64,000 nucleotides of DNA from DASSUW01 sp963792385 (GTDB lineage: Bacteria > Actinomycetota > Thermoleophilia > Solirubrobacterales > Solirubrobacteraceae). The stretch covers positions 682,001 through 746,000 of the forward strand of contig CAWBVZ010000004.1 in the NCBI GenBank assembly GCA_963792385.1. Direction: 5' to 3'. Both the position numbers and the translations under genes were made by a program. The notes below the pieces were generated by a model, which was not told the origin of the DNA, did not search any database, and saw nothing but the letters and a program-made list of their open reading frames with translations. Below, one piece after another: positions 24,621 through 32,749 of this stretch (position 1 is its first letter; each line of letters begins with the position of its first letter).

Positions 24621-25762
24621 GCCGCCAGGCGCACCTGGGCGCGCGACTCGCGGAAGCGGATGACCTCGTAGGCGATCAGCCCGGTAGCAATCGCGGCCAC
24701 GAGGGCGAGCGCGGCAAGCGCGTCCACCTCGGTGCCGAGCGGCACGGCCGCCGCACACAGCACGGCCGCCACCAGCCGCTGGCCACCGAACGATCCGCCG
24801 TTGCGCAGCTTGAAGGCGACGTGCGCGACCAGGTACAGCGCGACGCCGCCGAACAGCGCGGCCGACGCCTCCGGCTTCAGCGGCTCGTCGACGTGCCCAA
24901 CGACCTGCTCGACGCCGAGCGCGAACAGTTCGATGCCGGCGATCATCGGCAGGTGCAGGTAGGCGAACGCGTCGCGCGCCAGCAGGTTGCGGGCGGTGCC
25001 GCGCAGCTCCGCCAGTCGGCGCTCGGCGATCTGGGCGACGACGTCGAAGTACGCCCACCACAAAGCGGCGGACGCGATCAGGGCGAGCACCGCCGCCGCA
25101 GCGACCGCCGTGCTGAGCGGCTCGTCGCCCGCGCCGACGCCGATCGCCACGATCGACTCGCCGAGCGCGATGATCACGATCAGCGAGAAGCGCTCGGCGA
25201 AGTGCGACGGATGCACCCGGTAGCCGGCCACGCCACGCACCAGCGGACCGCCGTAGTCGATCGCCAGCGCGACGATCCACAGTGTCGCCTGCAGGGCACC
25301 GTCCGTGAACGCGGCCGCCACGAGCAGCAGCGGCCCCGCCGTCGCGGTCGGCAGCAGCCGCGCGACCGCGACGTGCACCTCCGGGTCCTCGAGGCTGGAG
25401 ACCCAGTAGAGCGCGAGGTGCGCGAGCCGCATCACCAGATAGGCGAGCGCGAACAGCAGCGCGTGCGCGTCAAATGCCTCCGGCACGGCCAGCGCCACGA
25501 GCACCATCGCGGCCATCGCCACGAACACGACGAGGCGTGCGCGCCCGTCCTCGCCCGAGACGTGGTTCGTGAGCCACGCGTACGCCGCCCATCCCCACCA
25601 CAGTGCCGCCAGCACGAGCAGGCCGCGACCGATGCTCGACCACGACAGATCGTGCGCCATCAGGCTCGTCACGCGCGTGATCGCGAACACGAACACGAGG
25701 TCGAAGAACAGCTCGAGCGGCGTCACGCGCTGCTCGAGCGGTTCGGCGCGCGGCGTGCTCAC
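24617..25762 (-). CDS. LtrA-family (low-temperature requirement A) membrane protein
   Basis: 381-residue integral membrane protein with about ten helices. The N-terminal signature TPLELFFDLVFVFAITRV and the later FAERFSLIVIIALGESIVAIG are diagnostic of LtrA. First described in Listeria as needed for growth in the cold; the molecular function is unknown. GTG start, with GTGA overlap to the upstream GT2 gene and ATGA overlap to the downstream hypothetical gene. Confidence 0.9.
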   Translation of the reverse strand: MSTPRAEPLEQRVTPLELFFDLVFVFAITRVTSLMAHDLSWSSIGRGLLVLAALWWGWAAYAWLTNHVSGEDGRARLVVFVAMAAMVLVALAVPEAFDAHALLFALAYLVMRLAHLALYWVSSLEDPEVHVAVARLLPTATAGPLLLVAAAFTDGALQATLWIVALAIDYGGPLVRGVAGYRVHPSHFAERFSLIVIIALGESIVAIGVGAGDEPLSTAVAAAAVLALIASAALWWAYFDVVAQIAERRLAELRGTARNLLARDAFAYLHLPMIAGIELFALGVEQVVGHVDEPLKPEASAALFGGVALYLVAHVAFKLRNGGSFGGQRLVAAVLCAAAVPLGTEVDALAALALVAAIATGLIAYEVIRFRESRAQVRLAA

Positions 25763-26418
25763 GGAGCGACCTTGTCGTGCGAGACCGCGCGCGCGTCGGG
25801 CACGTACAGCACGCGCCAGCCGGCGTTGCGCAGCCCGCGGCAGAAGCCGACCTCGTCGGAGTCGTGCCAGCCGATCGCGGCGGCCGCTTCGCGCCGCACC
25901 AGCAGCGCTGCGGCGGGCGCCCAATCGACGTCGCGCACGCGCGGGCCGTGGCTCTGCACCACGAACCGCCGCCGCAGGCCGACGAGCGATGCCAGCGCGG
26001 TCGCCGCGCTCGGGAAGCGCCACGCCGACGGCTGCTGGACGCCGTCCGGGCTCACGAGCGTGGCGCCGGCCGCGGCGGCGCCGTCGGTCTCCGCGAGCGC
26101 GGCGTGCAGCGCGGCCGTCGCCCCCGGCTCGAGCTCGGAGTCGCCGTTGAGCAGCAGGCAGAAGCGCCCGCGCGAATGGCGCAGCAACTCGGTCGTGTTC
26201 TCGCCCTTCTCGCGCCGGCTCGTGAGCGCGATCACGTCGGTCGTGACGGAATGCTCACGCGCGGCGTCCGCGGAGCCGTCGCTCGACGCGTTGTCGAGCA
26301 CGAGCGTCTCCGTCTCGAAGTCGACCGTCGCGCGCTCGCGCGCGATCGCGTCCAGGCAGTAGCTCAGCAACTGCCGCTGCTCGGTGTTGACGACGCAGTA
26401 GGTGAGCTCGATGCTCAT
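25759..26418 (-). CDS. GT2-family glycosyltransferase
   Basis: 219-residue GT-A glycosyltransferase: MSIELTYCVVNTEQR opening strand, LVLDNASSDGSADAA nucleotide site, LLNGDSELEPGA metal site and the C-terminal GWHDSDEVGFCRGLRNAGWRV acceptor region. It resembles rhamnosyltransferases of the WbbL type but is shorter. ATG 26418 is chosen because homologous GT2 proteins start close to the first strand; the frame extends upstream. Coupled to LtrA by a four-base overlap. Confidence 0.85.
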   Translation of the reverse strand: MSIELTYCVVNTEQRQLLSYCLDAIARERATVDFETETLVLDNASSDGSADAAREHSVTTDVIALTSRREKGENTTELLRHSRGRFCLLLNGDSELEPGATAALHAALAETDGAAAAGATLVSPDGVQQPSAWRFPSAATALASLVGLRRRFVVQSHGPRVRDVDWAPAAALLVRREAAAAIGWHDSDEVGFCRGLRNAGWRVLYVPDARAVSHDKVAP

Positions 26419-26464
26419 CGAGTCCGGATACTGCCAGCGTGCCCGACTCGGCGGTGGTGCTTTG

Positions 26465-26992
26465 TCATGCCTCCCACACGTAGACGGCGAAGGCAGGCTC
26501 TTCCTCAGGCCCTCGCGGCGGGCGGACAAGCGTGCCGGTATCGCGGAAGCCGAGCTTCTCAGCGATGCGGCGGGAGGGCGCGTTGTCCTTGTGCGGAAGG
26601 ATCTCGATGCGCGTGAGCGCGAGCTCGTCGCGCGCCCAGTCGGCGAGCAGCCGCGTGGCGCGCGTTGCGATCCCGCGACCGCGCGCGTCGGCTGCCACCC
26701 AGTAGCCGATCTCCCCCGAGCCGCGCTCGCGGTCGATCTCCATGACGCTGAAGGAGCCGAGCAGGCGATCGTCGGTCGCGTCGACCGCGATCAGATGGGC
26801 CGCGGCCCCGGCTTCGGCCTCCTCCGCACTAATGGCGATGAAGTGCTCGGCGTGGGCGCGCGTGTACGGCGACGGCACGAACGTCCAGCGCTGGATCTCC
26901 GCGTCCTGGCAGGCGGCGGTGAGCGCATCGGCGTCCTCCGGCCGCTTCGGCCGCAGCACCAGGTCGCCTTCGCGGAGAGTCGGCAGCTCCAT
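26465..26992 (-). CDS. GNAT N-acetyltransferase (RimJ/RimL type)
   Basis: 175-residue acetyltransferase. It begins LREGDLVLRPKRPEDADAL, has GEIGYWVAADARGRGIATRATRLL as the acetyl-CoA binding motif A (residues about 94-117), and ends with PSRRIAEKLGFRDTGTL, typical of RimJ/RimL-like N-terminal or small-molecule acetyltransferases. The substrate is unknown. It stands between the GT2 gene and a divergent GT2 gene. Confidence 0.85.
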   Translation of the reverse strand: MELPTLREGDLVLRPKRPEDADALTAACQDAEIQRWTFVPSPYTRAHAEHFIAISAEEAEAGAAAHLIAVDATDDRLLGSFSVMEIDRERGSGEIGYWVAADARGRGIATRATRLLADWARDELALTRIEILPHKDNAPSRRIAEKLGFRDTGTLVRPPRGPEEEPAFAVYVWEA

Positions 26993-27015
26993 TCATCCAG
27001 TGTGCCCGATGTCTT

Positions 27016-28167
27016 GTGCCACCATCCGCCGCCGTGCGCGCGCTGTTCTGGATCTCCGCCGCCCTGCTCGCCTGGGCGCAGGTCGGCTATGGCCTGTTCC
27101 TCGCCGCCCTCCGACGGCTGGGCGCGGGCCGGTCGGCGCCGCCCGCGGCCGACGCGGCTCGCCCGCGCGTGTCGCTGATCGTGGCCGCCTACAACGAGGA
27201 CGCGGTGATCGAGGCGAAGGTCCGCAACGCGCTCGCTCTCGACTGGCCGCGCGACCGGCTCGAGCTGATCGTGGCGGTCGACGGTGGCGCAGAGCCGGGC
27301 GCCGACGCCACCGCCGAGCGCGCCCGCGCCGCCGGCGCCGACCGCGTGCTCGAGCTGCCGCGGCGCGGCAAGTACCGCGCGCAGGACGCCGCCGTCGCGG
27401 TCGCGAGCGGGGATCTACTGGCCTTCTCCGATGCCAATGCGATGTGGGAGCCGGATGCGCTGCGCGCGCTTGTGGCGGCGTTCGCCGATCCGCAGGTCGG
27501 CTACGCCTGCGGGCAGGTGCGGTTCGTGAACGACACCGGCACCAATCAGGAGGGCCTGTACTGGCGCTATGAGATGTGGCTGCGCGCGAACGAGTCGGCG
27601 CTCGCCTCGGTCACCGCCGGCAACGGCGCGATCTACGCCGTGCGCCCGGAGGCATACCTCGACGGCGACGATGTGCTCGGCCACGACCTCGCGTTCCCGT
27701 TCAACATCGTCAAGCGCGGACGCCGTGCGGTGTACGTGGACGCGGCGCGCGCGACCGAGAAGATGGTTCCGACGCTCGAGGGCGAGTGGGCGCGGAAGCG
27801 GCGGATGATGACCCACGCGTGGCCGATCGTCGTGCACGGCGGGCTGCTCGACCCACGCGGTTACCAGCCGCTGTACGCGTTGATGGTCGCCTCGCACCGA
27901 TTGCTGCGGTACGCCTCGCCGCTGCTGCACGTGGTCGCCGCCGTGGCAACACTGGCGCTGCTGCCGCGCGGCCGCACGTACGCGGCGGCGGCGGCCGTGC
28001 AGGCGGCGGTCCTGGCCGGCGCGTTCGCGGGCGGGCGGGTGCGCGCCCGGCCGCTGCTCGTGGCCCGCTACTACGTGCTGACCACGGCCGCGCTGGCGGC
28101 GGGGCTGTACGACTGGCTGCGCCACGGGACCGAGGTCGGCTGGGAGGCCCCGGAGGGCACGCGGTGA
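27016..28167 (+). CDS. membrane GT2-family glycosyltransferase
   Basis: 383-residue processive-type GT2 protein. N-terminal helix (residues about 8-28), then VSLIVAAYNEDAVIEAKVRNAL, AVDGGAEPGA, FSDANAMWEPDALRAL (DXD-like), TAGNGAIYAVRPEAY and WARKRRMMTHAWPIV (QXXRW-like position), then C-terminal helices. This layout matches cell-wall/exopolysaccharide GT2 synthases. GTG 27016 or GTG 27034 may be the start; both precede the first helix. GTGA overlap with the sugar transferase gene. Confidence 0.85.
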   Translation: MPPSAAVRALFWISAALLAWAQVGYGLFLAALRRLGAGRSAPPAADAARPRVSLIVAAYNEDAVIEAKVRNALALDWPRDRLELIVAVDGGAEPGADATAERARAAGADRVLELPRRGKYRAQDAAVAVASGDLLAFSDANAMWEPDALRALVAAFADPQVGYACGQVRFVNDTGTNQEGLYWRYEMWLRANESALASVTAGNGAIYAVRPEAYLDGDDVLGHDLAFPFNIVKRGRRAVYVDAARATEKMVPTLEGEWARKRRMMTHAWPIVVHGGLLDPRGYQPLYALMVASHRLLRYASPLLHVVAAVATLALLPRGRTYAAAAAVQAAVLAGAFAGGRVRARPLLVARYYVLTTAALAAGLYDWLRHGTEVGWEAPEGTR

Positions 28168-28793
28168 GCGCGGTGCCGTACCTGCGCTCGCAGCGCAAGC
28201 GCGCGCTCGACGTCGTGGTCGGCGGCAGCGTGCTGGCGGTGGCCGGTCCGCTGCTGGCGCTGGCGGCACTCGCGATCCGGCTCGAGACGCACGGTCACCC
28301 GGTCTACCGCCAGCGCCGGGTCGGCCGTGACGGCCGGGCGTTCGAGCTGTACAAGTTGCGCACGATGGTGAGCGGCGCCGAGGGGATGGGCAAGGGCCTC
28401 GCGGTCGACGAGGGCGACGACAGGATCACGCGGCTCGGCGCGTGGCTGCGGCGCACGTCGCTCGACGAGCTGCCGAACCTGGTGAACGTCCTGCGTGGCG
28501 AGATGTCGCTGATCGGCCCGCGGCCGACCGTGCAGGTGCAGGTCGACCGGTACAGCGAGCGGCAACGGATGCGGCTCGACGCGCGCCCCGGCATCACCGG
28601 CTGGGCGCAGGTAAACGGGCGTGCCTCGCTGCCGTGGCACGAGCGGATCGAGCTCGACCTCTGGTACCTCGAGCACGCCTCGCTCCGGCTCGACCTGCGG
28701 ATCCTGGTCCGCACCGCCCGGATGGCCGTCACCGGCGCCGGCCTGTATCGCGGAGAGACCGGCGGTTGGCGCGAGCCGCCGGCGGCGTCGTGA
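28164..28793 (+). CDS. undecaprenyl-phosphate sugar-1-phosphate transferase
   Basis: 209-residue bacterial sugar transferase (WcaJ/RfbP/PssY catalytic domain). It has a single N-terminal re-entrant membrane segment (ALDVVVGGSVLAVAGPLLAL), FELYKLRTMVSGAEGM, LRRTSLDELPNLVNVLRGEMSLIGPRP and RPGITGWAQVNGR, the classic PF02397 signature with the DE pair. It transfers a sugar-1-phosphate to undecaprenyl phosphate, starting repeat-unit assembly. It lacks the extra N-terminal helices of WbaP. Four-base overlaps on both sides join it to the GT2 and LacI genes. Confidence 0.92.
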   Translation: MSAVPYLRSQRKRALDVVVGGSVLAVAGPLLALAALAIRLETHGHPVYRQRRVGRDGRAFELYKLRTMVSGAEGMGKGLAVDEGDDRITRLGAWLRRTSLDELPNLVNVLRGEMSLIGPRPTVQVQVDRYSERQRMRLDARPGITGWAQVNGRASLPWHERIELDLWYLEHASLRLDLRILVRTARMAVTGAGLYRGETGGWREPPAAS

Positions 28794-29728
28794 CGCCCGC
28801 GCGCGTCACGCTGAAGACGATCGCCGAGGCGGTCGGGGTCTCGCGCACGAGCGTCTCCAATGCGTACAACCGCCCCGACCAGCTCGCGCCGGAACTGCGG
28901 GAGCGGATCCTCGCCACCGCTGCCGAGCTGGGCTACGCCGGGCCGGATCCGGCCGCGCGGCGGCTGCGGTCGGGTCGTAGCGGCGCCGTCGGGCTGATGG
29001 TCGCGGGCGGCGTTGCGCAGGCGTTCGAGGACCCCGCCGCGGCGTTGATGTTGCGCGGCATCGCGCGCGCCGTCGAGGCCGCCGGGCTCGCGCTGCTGCT
29101 CGTGCCGGAGCGTGACGAGGGCGTGCGCGACGCCGTCGTCGGCGCGCTCGCCGTGTGCTCGATGCCGTCCGCGCACCCGGGCGTCAAGGCCGCGCTCGAC
29201 CGCCGGCTGCCGCTCGTGGTGGTCGACCGCCCGCGGTTGCCCGGGCACGCGTACGTGGGGATCGACGAGCGCGGCGGCGCGCGGCGGGCGGCCGAGCACC
29301 TGCTCGCACTCGGGCACCGGCGGTTCTCGGTCCTGTGCGAACCGGAGATTCACCGTGAGCGCCTTGCCGGCTACCGTGCGGCGCTCGACGCGGCCGGAGC
29401 CGACTGGGCTCGGCACAAGCTGCCGGCGGCCCTGGACGCCGCCCCGCGCCCGACCGCGCTGCTGGCCGCCAGCGACCGGCTCGCGCTCGACGCGCTCGAC
29501 GCCGCCCGAACGGCGGGTCTACGCGTGCCGGAGGATCTGTCCGTGGTCGGGTTCGACGATCTCCCGGGCGCCGCCGGGTCGCTGCCGGGGCTGACGACGA
29601 TCCGGCAGCCGCTGATCGAGAAGGGCGAGATCGCGGGGCGGCTGCTCGCGGCCGCGCCCACCGACCACTCGGCGATCCTGCCGGTCGAGCTCGTGGTGCG
29701 GGGCTCGACGGCCCCGCCACGGTCCTAG
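28790..29728 (+). CDS. LacI-family transcriptional regulator
   Basis: 312-residue repressor. The N-terminal helix-turn-helix LKTIAEAVGVSRTSVSNAYNRP is followed by the hinge and a periplasmic-binding-like effector domain (residues about 62-312) with LCEPEIHRERLAGYRAAL and VPEDLSVVGFDDLP. The usual start and fold are complete. GTG start overlaps the sugar transferase stop by GTGA, an unusual operon position; it may regulate the polysaccharide operon in response to a sugar. Its stop overlaps the convergent small gene by four bases. Confidence 0.9.
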   Translation: MTPARVTLKTIAEAVGVSRTSVSNAYNRPDQLAPELRERILATAAELGYAGPDPAARRLRSGRSGAVGLMVAGGVAQAFEDPAAALMLRGIARAVEAAGLALLLVPERDEGVRDAVVGALAVCSMPSAHPGVKAALDRRLPLVVVDRPRLPGHAYVGIDERGGARRAAEHLLALGHRRFSVLCEPEIHRERLAGYRAALDAAGADWARHKLPAALDAAPRPTALLAASDRLALDALDAARTAGLRVPEDLSVVGFDDLPGAAGSLPGLTTIRQPLIEKGEIAGRLLAAAPTDHSAILPVELVVRGSTAPPRS

Positions 29729-29910
29729 AAGCCGCCCAGCCCGGCCCCGCCGTCGCCACCCTGTGGGTGGTTCTTGTCGGCTCGCGTGGCGTCGTCTCGT
29801 CGCGCCGCTCCCGCCCGGGAGCCCATTTCGCCGGCCTTGCGCCAGCTCTGCCGCCGGCGGTCGATCCATGCCGCGACCTTGTGCCGCTTGGTCTCCTGCT
29901 TGTCGGCCAT
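29725..29910 (-). CDS. small basic protein
   Basis: 61-residue protein, Lys/Arg/Gln-rich at the N-terminus (MADKQETKRHKVAAWIDRRR) and Gly-rich at the C-terminus. GGAAGGGG seven bases before the ATG is a plausible ribosome binding site. Similar short basic proteins are common in this clade, but function is unknown. Convergent with, and overlapping by four bases, the LacI gene. Confidence 0.5.
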   Translation of the reverse strand: MADKQETKRHKVAAWIDRRRQSWRKAGEMGSRAGAARRDDATRADKNHPQGGDGGAGLGGF

Positions 29911-29969
29911 CGAATGGCCCCTTCCGGTTAGGAGTCCTGACCGACACTACGCCAGCACGGGAGTTCGCG

Positions 29970-30674
29970 CTAGTCGACCTTCTCCGGGCCCTTGTCGATG
30001 TACTCGGCGCGGAAGGTGCGGATCGCGTCGAACACCTTGTCGTTCATGGTCGGGCAGGTGAGCGAGTGGCCCCAGGCCGTCGCGGCGATCTGCGAGTCCA
30101 TGTCCGTGGTGTTCTCGAACAGCAGCATGTGGTAGCCCTGGCTCTGCTCCGCGAGCAGTGCCTCGAGCTGTGAGATCGTCTTCGCCGGCGTACCGGGCTT
30201 GTACTGGACGTCGATCCGGCCGTGCTCGAGGGTGTGCACGAGCATGCCCAGCTCCGGTGTGTTGCCGGCCGTGTAGACGCCGTCGTCGTACCACTGCGGG
30301 AAGTGGTTGCCGGAGGTCGGCGGGTTGGTCTTGTAATCGGACGCCTTGAACGCGCGGTCCTCGTGCTGTGCGCCCTCGATCGCCGGGTTGGTGAGCTTGC
30401 ACCCGGCGGCCGCGGCGGCCTCCTTCATGTCGCCGATCACCTGCTCGGGCAGCGCGGCGTCAGCCGTCGGCGCGTTCCCTCCGTCCGCGGAGCTGCTGTC
30501 GCCTCCGAGCGTGCCGCTGATCAGCAGCACGCCGACGACGATCACGACCAGGCCACCGACGCCGGCGAGCGCGAACTGCAGGCGCTTACGGCGCGCGGCG
30601 CTTGCCTTCTCGGCGCGCTCCCTCGCCTCCCGCTCCTCGCGGCGGCGCTGCTTTTCCTCGGCCCGGCTTGACAC
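29970..30674 (-). CDS. DUF3105 membrane-anchored protein
   Basis: 234-residue protein. The first 35 residues are a highly charged Arg/Glu helix, then one membrane helix (LAGVGGLVVIVVGVLLI). The extracytoplasmic part is a DUF3105 domain with TSGNHFPQWYDDGVY, HTLEHGRIDVQY and SLTCPTMND, rich in conserved His, Tyr and Trp. GTG start with TACATT eight bases upstream (leaderless). It is divergent from csoR and shares its intergenic operator region, so copper-linked control is possible. Confidence 0.85.
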   Translation of the reverse strand: MSSRAEEKQRRREEREARERAEKASAARRKRLQFALAGVGGLVVIVVGVLLISGTLGGDSSSADGGNAPTADAALPEQVIGDMKEAAAAAGCKLTNPAIEGAQHEDRAFKASDYKTNPPTSGNHFPQWYDDGVYTAGNTPELGMLVHTLEHGRIDVQYKPGTPAKTISQLEALLAEQSQGYHMLLFENTTDMDSQIAATAWGHSLTCPTMNDKVFDAIRTFRAEYIDKGPEKVD

Positions 30675-30682
30675 GGCGGCGA

Positions 30683-30688
30683 AATGTA
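30683..30688 (-). promoter_or_regulatory. -10 box (TACATT) of the DUF3105 gene
   Basis: TACATT on the minus strand, eight bases before the GTG at 30674, matching the leaderless pattern. It lies 13 bases from the CsoR operator. Confidence 0.5.
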
Positions 30689-30700
30689 GCAGGACAGAAG

Positions 30701-30719
30701 TACCCCATAGGGGTATTAT
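30701..30719 (+). promoter_or_regulatory. CsoR operator and overlapping -10 box
   Basis: The inverted repeat TACCCC-ATA-GGGGTA at 30701-30715 has the form of CsoR-family operators. The -10 box TATTAT at 30714-30719 overlaps its right end and lies six bases before the csoR ATG. Binding of apo-CsoR would block this promoter, giving autorepression relieved by Cu(I). Confidence 0.75.
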
Positions 30720-30725
30720 CGAGGT

Positions 30726-31001
30726 ATGCAGGCAGATGCTCGCGCGGTTCACAACCGCCTCCGCCGGATCGAAGGCCAGGTGCGCGGCCTCCAGCGCATG
30801 GTCGACGAGGACGCCTACTGCGTCGACATCCTCACGCAGGTCGCCGCCGTGCAGACCGCCCTGGAGCAGGTCGCGGTCAACGTGCTGGACGCCCACGTAC
30901 GCGGCTGTGTGGCCGATGCCGTGGCCGGCGACGGCGACGGAGCGGACGCGAAGCTCGACGAGCTGATGGTCGCTGTGCGCCGGTTCGCGAAGATCCGCTA
31001 G
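30726..31001 (+). CDS. csoR: CsoR-family copper-sensing repressor
   Basis: 91-residue all-helical DUF156 protein. The Cu(I) ligands Cys32, His57 and Cys61 are present with the same spacing as Cys36/His61/Cys65 of M. tuberculosis CsoR, which separates it from the formaldehyde, nickel and persulfide sensors. RLRRIEGQVRGLQRMV is the DNA-contacting first helix. No copper ATPase or chaperone lies next to it; the divergent DUF3105 gene is the only near target. Tail-to-tail four-base overlap with the downstream hydrolase gene. Confidence 0.92.
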   Translation: MQADARAVHNRLRRIEGQVRGLQRMVDEDAYCVDILTQVAAVQTALEQVAVNVLDAHVRGCVADAVAGDGDGADAKLDELMVAVRRFAKIR

Positions 31002-31843
31002 GCGCGGGCCCGGCGCCGCCGCGCGGCGGCCCGCGGCTTCCAGCACTCGTTCAGGAATGCAGCGATCTCGTCGGTGAGTCGCTCGGGCGCCAGACGCAGC
31101 TCGACGATCGAGTTCGCCATCAGCAGCCGGCCGTTCGGGAGCTCGTCGGCGAGCATCCCGGCGTCGGACAACGGGTGGAGCATGTCGTGCCGGTGCCCGA
31201 TCACGAGCGCGGGCATCTCGAACGTGCGGCGCTCCTCGCGGTGCGGCGCGGTGCGCCCGAAGAACAGGCCCTGGATCACCGCCGCGCTCGGCCCGGGGTC
31301 CTGCCGGATCCAGTCGACCAGGATGTCGAGTTGCCACGGCACGCCGCGGCTCGGCACCAGCCGGGCGAGGCGGGCGACCATCCGCATCGCCGGCGCGCCG
31401 AACGTGAGGGCGAGCAGCAACGGCGTGAACGCGACCGCGGCGCCGGGGAGCGCGTTGTCGAGCACCGGCATCTCGATCACCATGCCGCGAAGACGCTCCG
31501 GGGCGAACGACGCGGCCTCGAGCGCCGTGTTCGCTCCCAGCGAGGAGCCCATCACGACCGCTTCCGCGACCTCGAGGTGGTCGAGCAGCGCGATGACCTC
31601 GCGCCCGAACTCGCTCATCGAGTAATGCCACATGTCGACCGGACGGTCGGACTTGCCATGGCCGAGCAGGTCGAGCGTCAGGACGCGGTGGCCGCGGTCG
31701 GCGAGCGCGCGCGCCAGCTCGTCGTGCATCCGCTGGCTGAAGAGCAGGCCGTGCAGGAGCACGACCACCCGCGGACCCTCGCCATACGAGGTGTACGCGA
31801 GCTGCCGGCCGGCGTGTCGGAAGCTCCCTGAGACGGGGGTCAC
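30998..31843 (-). CDS. alpha/beta-fold hydrolase
   Basis: 281-residue hydrolase. HGLLFSQRMHDELA is the oxyanion region, VVMGSSLGANTALEAA carries the nucleophile Ser, and VIGHRHDMLHPLSDA carries the acidic residue. At the place where the catalytic His normally occurs (about residue 245) the sequence is ANSIVELRLAPERL, without His, so activity is uncertain. No signal peptide. The C-terminus is Arg/Ala-rich. GTG start with TAGAAT nine bases upstream, overlapping the -10 box of the divergent gene. Confidence 0.8.
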   Translation of the reverse strand: MTPVSGSFRHAGRQLAYTSYGEGPRVVVLLHGLLFSQRMHDELARALADRGHRVLTLDLLGHGKSDRPVDMWHYSMSEFGREVIALLDHLEVAEAVVMGSSLGANTALEAASFAPERLRGMVIEMPVLDNALPGAAVAFTPLLLALTFGAPAMRMVARLARLVPSRGVPWQLDILVDWIRQDPGPSAAVIQGLFFGRTAPHREERRTFEMPALVIGHRHDMLHPLSDAGMLADELPNGRLLMANSIVELRLAPERLTDEIAAFLNECWKPRAAARRRRARA

Positions 31844-31852
31844 GTCTGGCGC

Positions 31853-31862
31853 ATTCTAGGGT
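31853..31862. promoter_or_regulatory. overlapping divergent -10 boxes
   Basis: TAGGGT (31857-31862, plus) is six bases before the ATG at 31869. TAGAAT (31853-31858, minus) is nine bases before the GTG at 31843. The two boxes share the central TA of ATTCTAGGGT, so polymerase cannot occupy both at once. Confidence 0.55.
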
Positions 31863-31868
31863 CTCCGG

Positions 31869-32726
31869 ATGCCGTTCTCGCCAGTTCGCCCGATGCAGCC
31901 GAGCGACATCGACACGGTCCATCACATCAGCGTCGCGGCGTTTCAGGACCTTGCCCGGCGGTTCGGGGAGGAGCCCGCGTATGACCCGCCGGTGGCGCAG
32001 GGGCGCACCAGGGTGGGCCGTTTGCTGGAGACGGACCCGGGCGGCGCATGGGTCGCCGAGCGCGGCGGCGAGGTCGTCGGCGCCTCGCTCGGGATCGTCC
32101 GCGAGGGCCTGTGGGGGCTGTCGCTGCTCGTCGTCCGGCCCGACGCCCAGTCGAGCGGCGCCGGCCGTGAGCTGCTCGATCGCGCCCACGAGTACGGCAA
32201 CGGCGCACGTGGTCGCGTCGTGCTCGCCTCGCGGGACGCGCGCGCCCTGCGCAGCTACGCCCGGCTCGGGCTGGCCCTGCACCCGGTCGTGCGGGCGAGC
32301 GGGCAGCCACGGAACGCCGTGATGCCGCCCGGCGTGCGGCCAGGCACGCTCGCAGACGACCTGCCGCTGACGGTCGCCGTCGACCGCGCCGTGCGCGGCG
32401 CCGCCCATGGCGACGACGTCGGCGCGCTGCTGGAGGCGGGCGGCGAGCTGCTCGTGCTCGACGACCGCGGCTACGCGGTCGTGCGCAGCGGTGATGTGCG
32501 CCTGCTCGCGGCGACCGACGAGGCTGCGGCGGTGACGCTCCTGCACGCCTGCCTGGCCGCCGCCGGCTCCGGCGAGGCGTCGGTCGAGTGGATCACCAGT
32601 GCCCAGGGCTGGGCCGTCGCCCCGTGCGTCGACGCCGGTCTCGAGCTGCGGCTGGACGGCGCCGTGTTCCTGGACGGCGACGTCGGCCCGTTCGCCCCGT
32701 ACCTGCCGAGCGGGGCGTACTTGTAA
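31869..32726 (+). CDS. GNAT-family acetyltransferase, two-part
   Basis: 285-residue protein. The first half is a GNAT domain: VRPMQPSDIDTVHHISV at the start and LLVVRPDAQSSGAGRELLDRA as the acetyl-CoA binding motif (residues about 78-98). The second half (from about residue 165) looks like a degenerate second GNAT-like domain ending in DGAVFLDGDVGPFAPYLPSGAYL, a C-terminus common in actinobacterial GNAT proteins. Substrate unknown. Leaderless-type promoter immediately upstream. Confidence 0.75.
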   Translation: MPFSPVRPMQPSDIDTVHHISVAAFQDLARRFGEEPAYDPPVAQGRTRVGRLLETDPGGAWVAERGGEVVGASLGIVREGLWGLSLLVVRPDAQSSGAGRELLDRAHEYGNGARGRVVLASRDARALRSYARLGLALHPVVRASGQPRNAVMPPGVRPGTLADDLPLTVAVDRAVRGAAHGDDVGALLEAGGELLVLDDRGYAVVRSGDVRLLAATDEAAAVTLLHACLAAAGSGEASVEWITSAQGWAVAPCVDAGLELRLDGAVFLDGDVGPFAPYLPSGAYL

Positions 32727-32736
32727 ACGCGTCCAA

Positions 32737-32742
32737 TAACGT
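32737..32742 (+). promoter_or_regulatory. -10 box (TAACGT) of the SDR gene
   Basis: TAACGT seven bases before the ATG at 32750; leaderless spacing. Confidence 0.45.
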
Positions 32743-32749
32743 TGTCTTC

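Noticed and set aside
29970..32546. 858-residue leftward open frame ending in DUF3105
   Set aside because: Only the last 234 residues match DUF3105; the upstream part is antisense or in another frame over csoR, a hydrolase and a GNAT gene. The GTG at 30674 with its -10 box is the real start.
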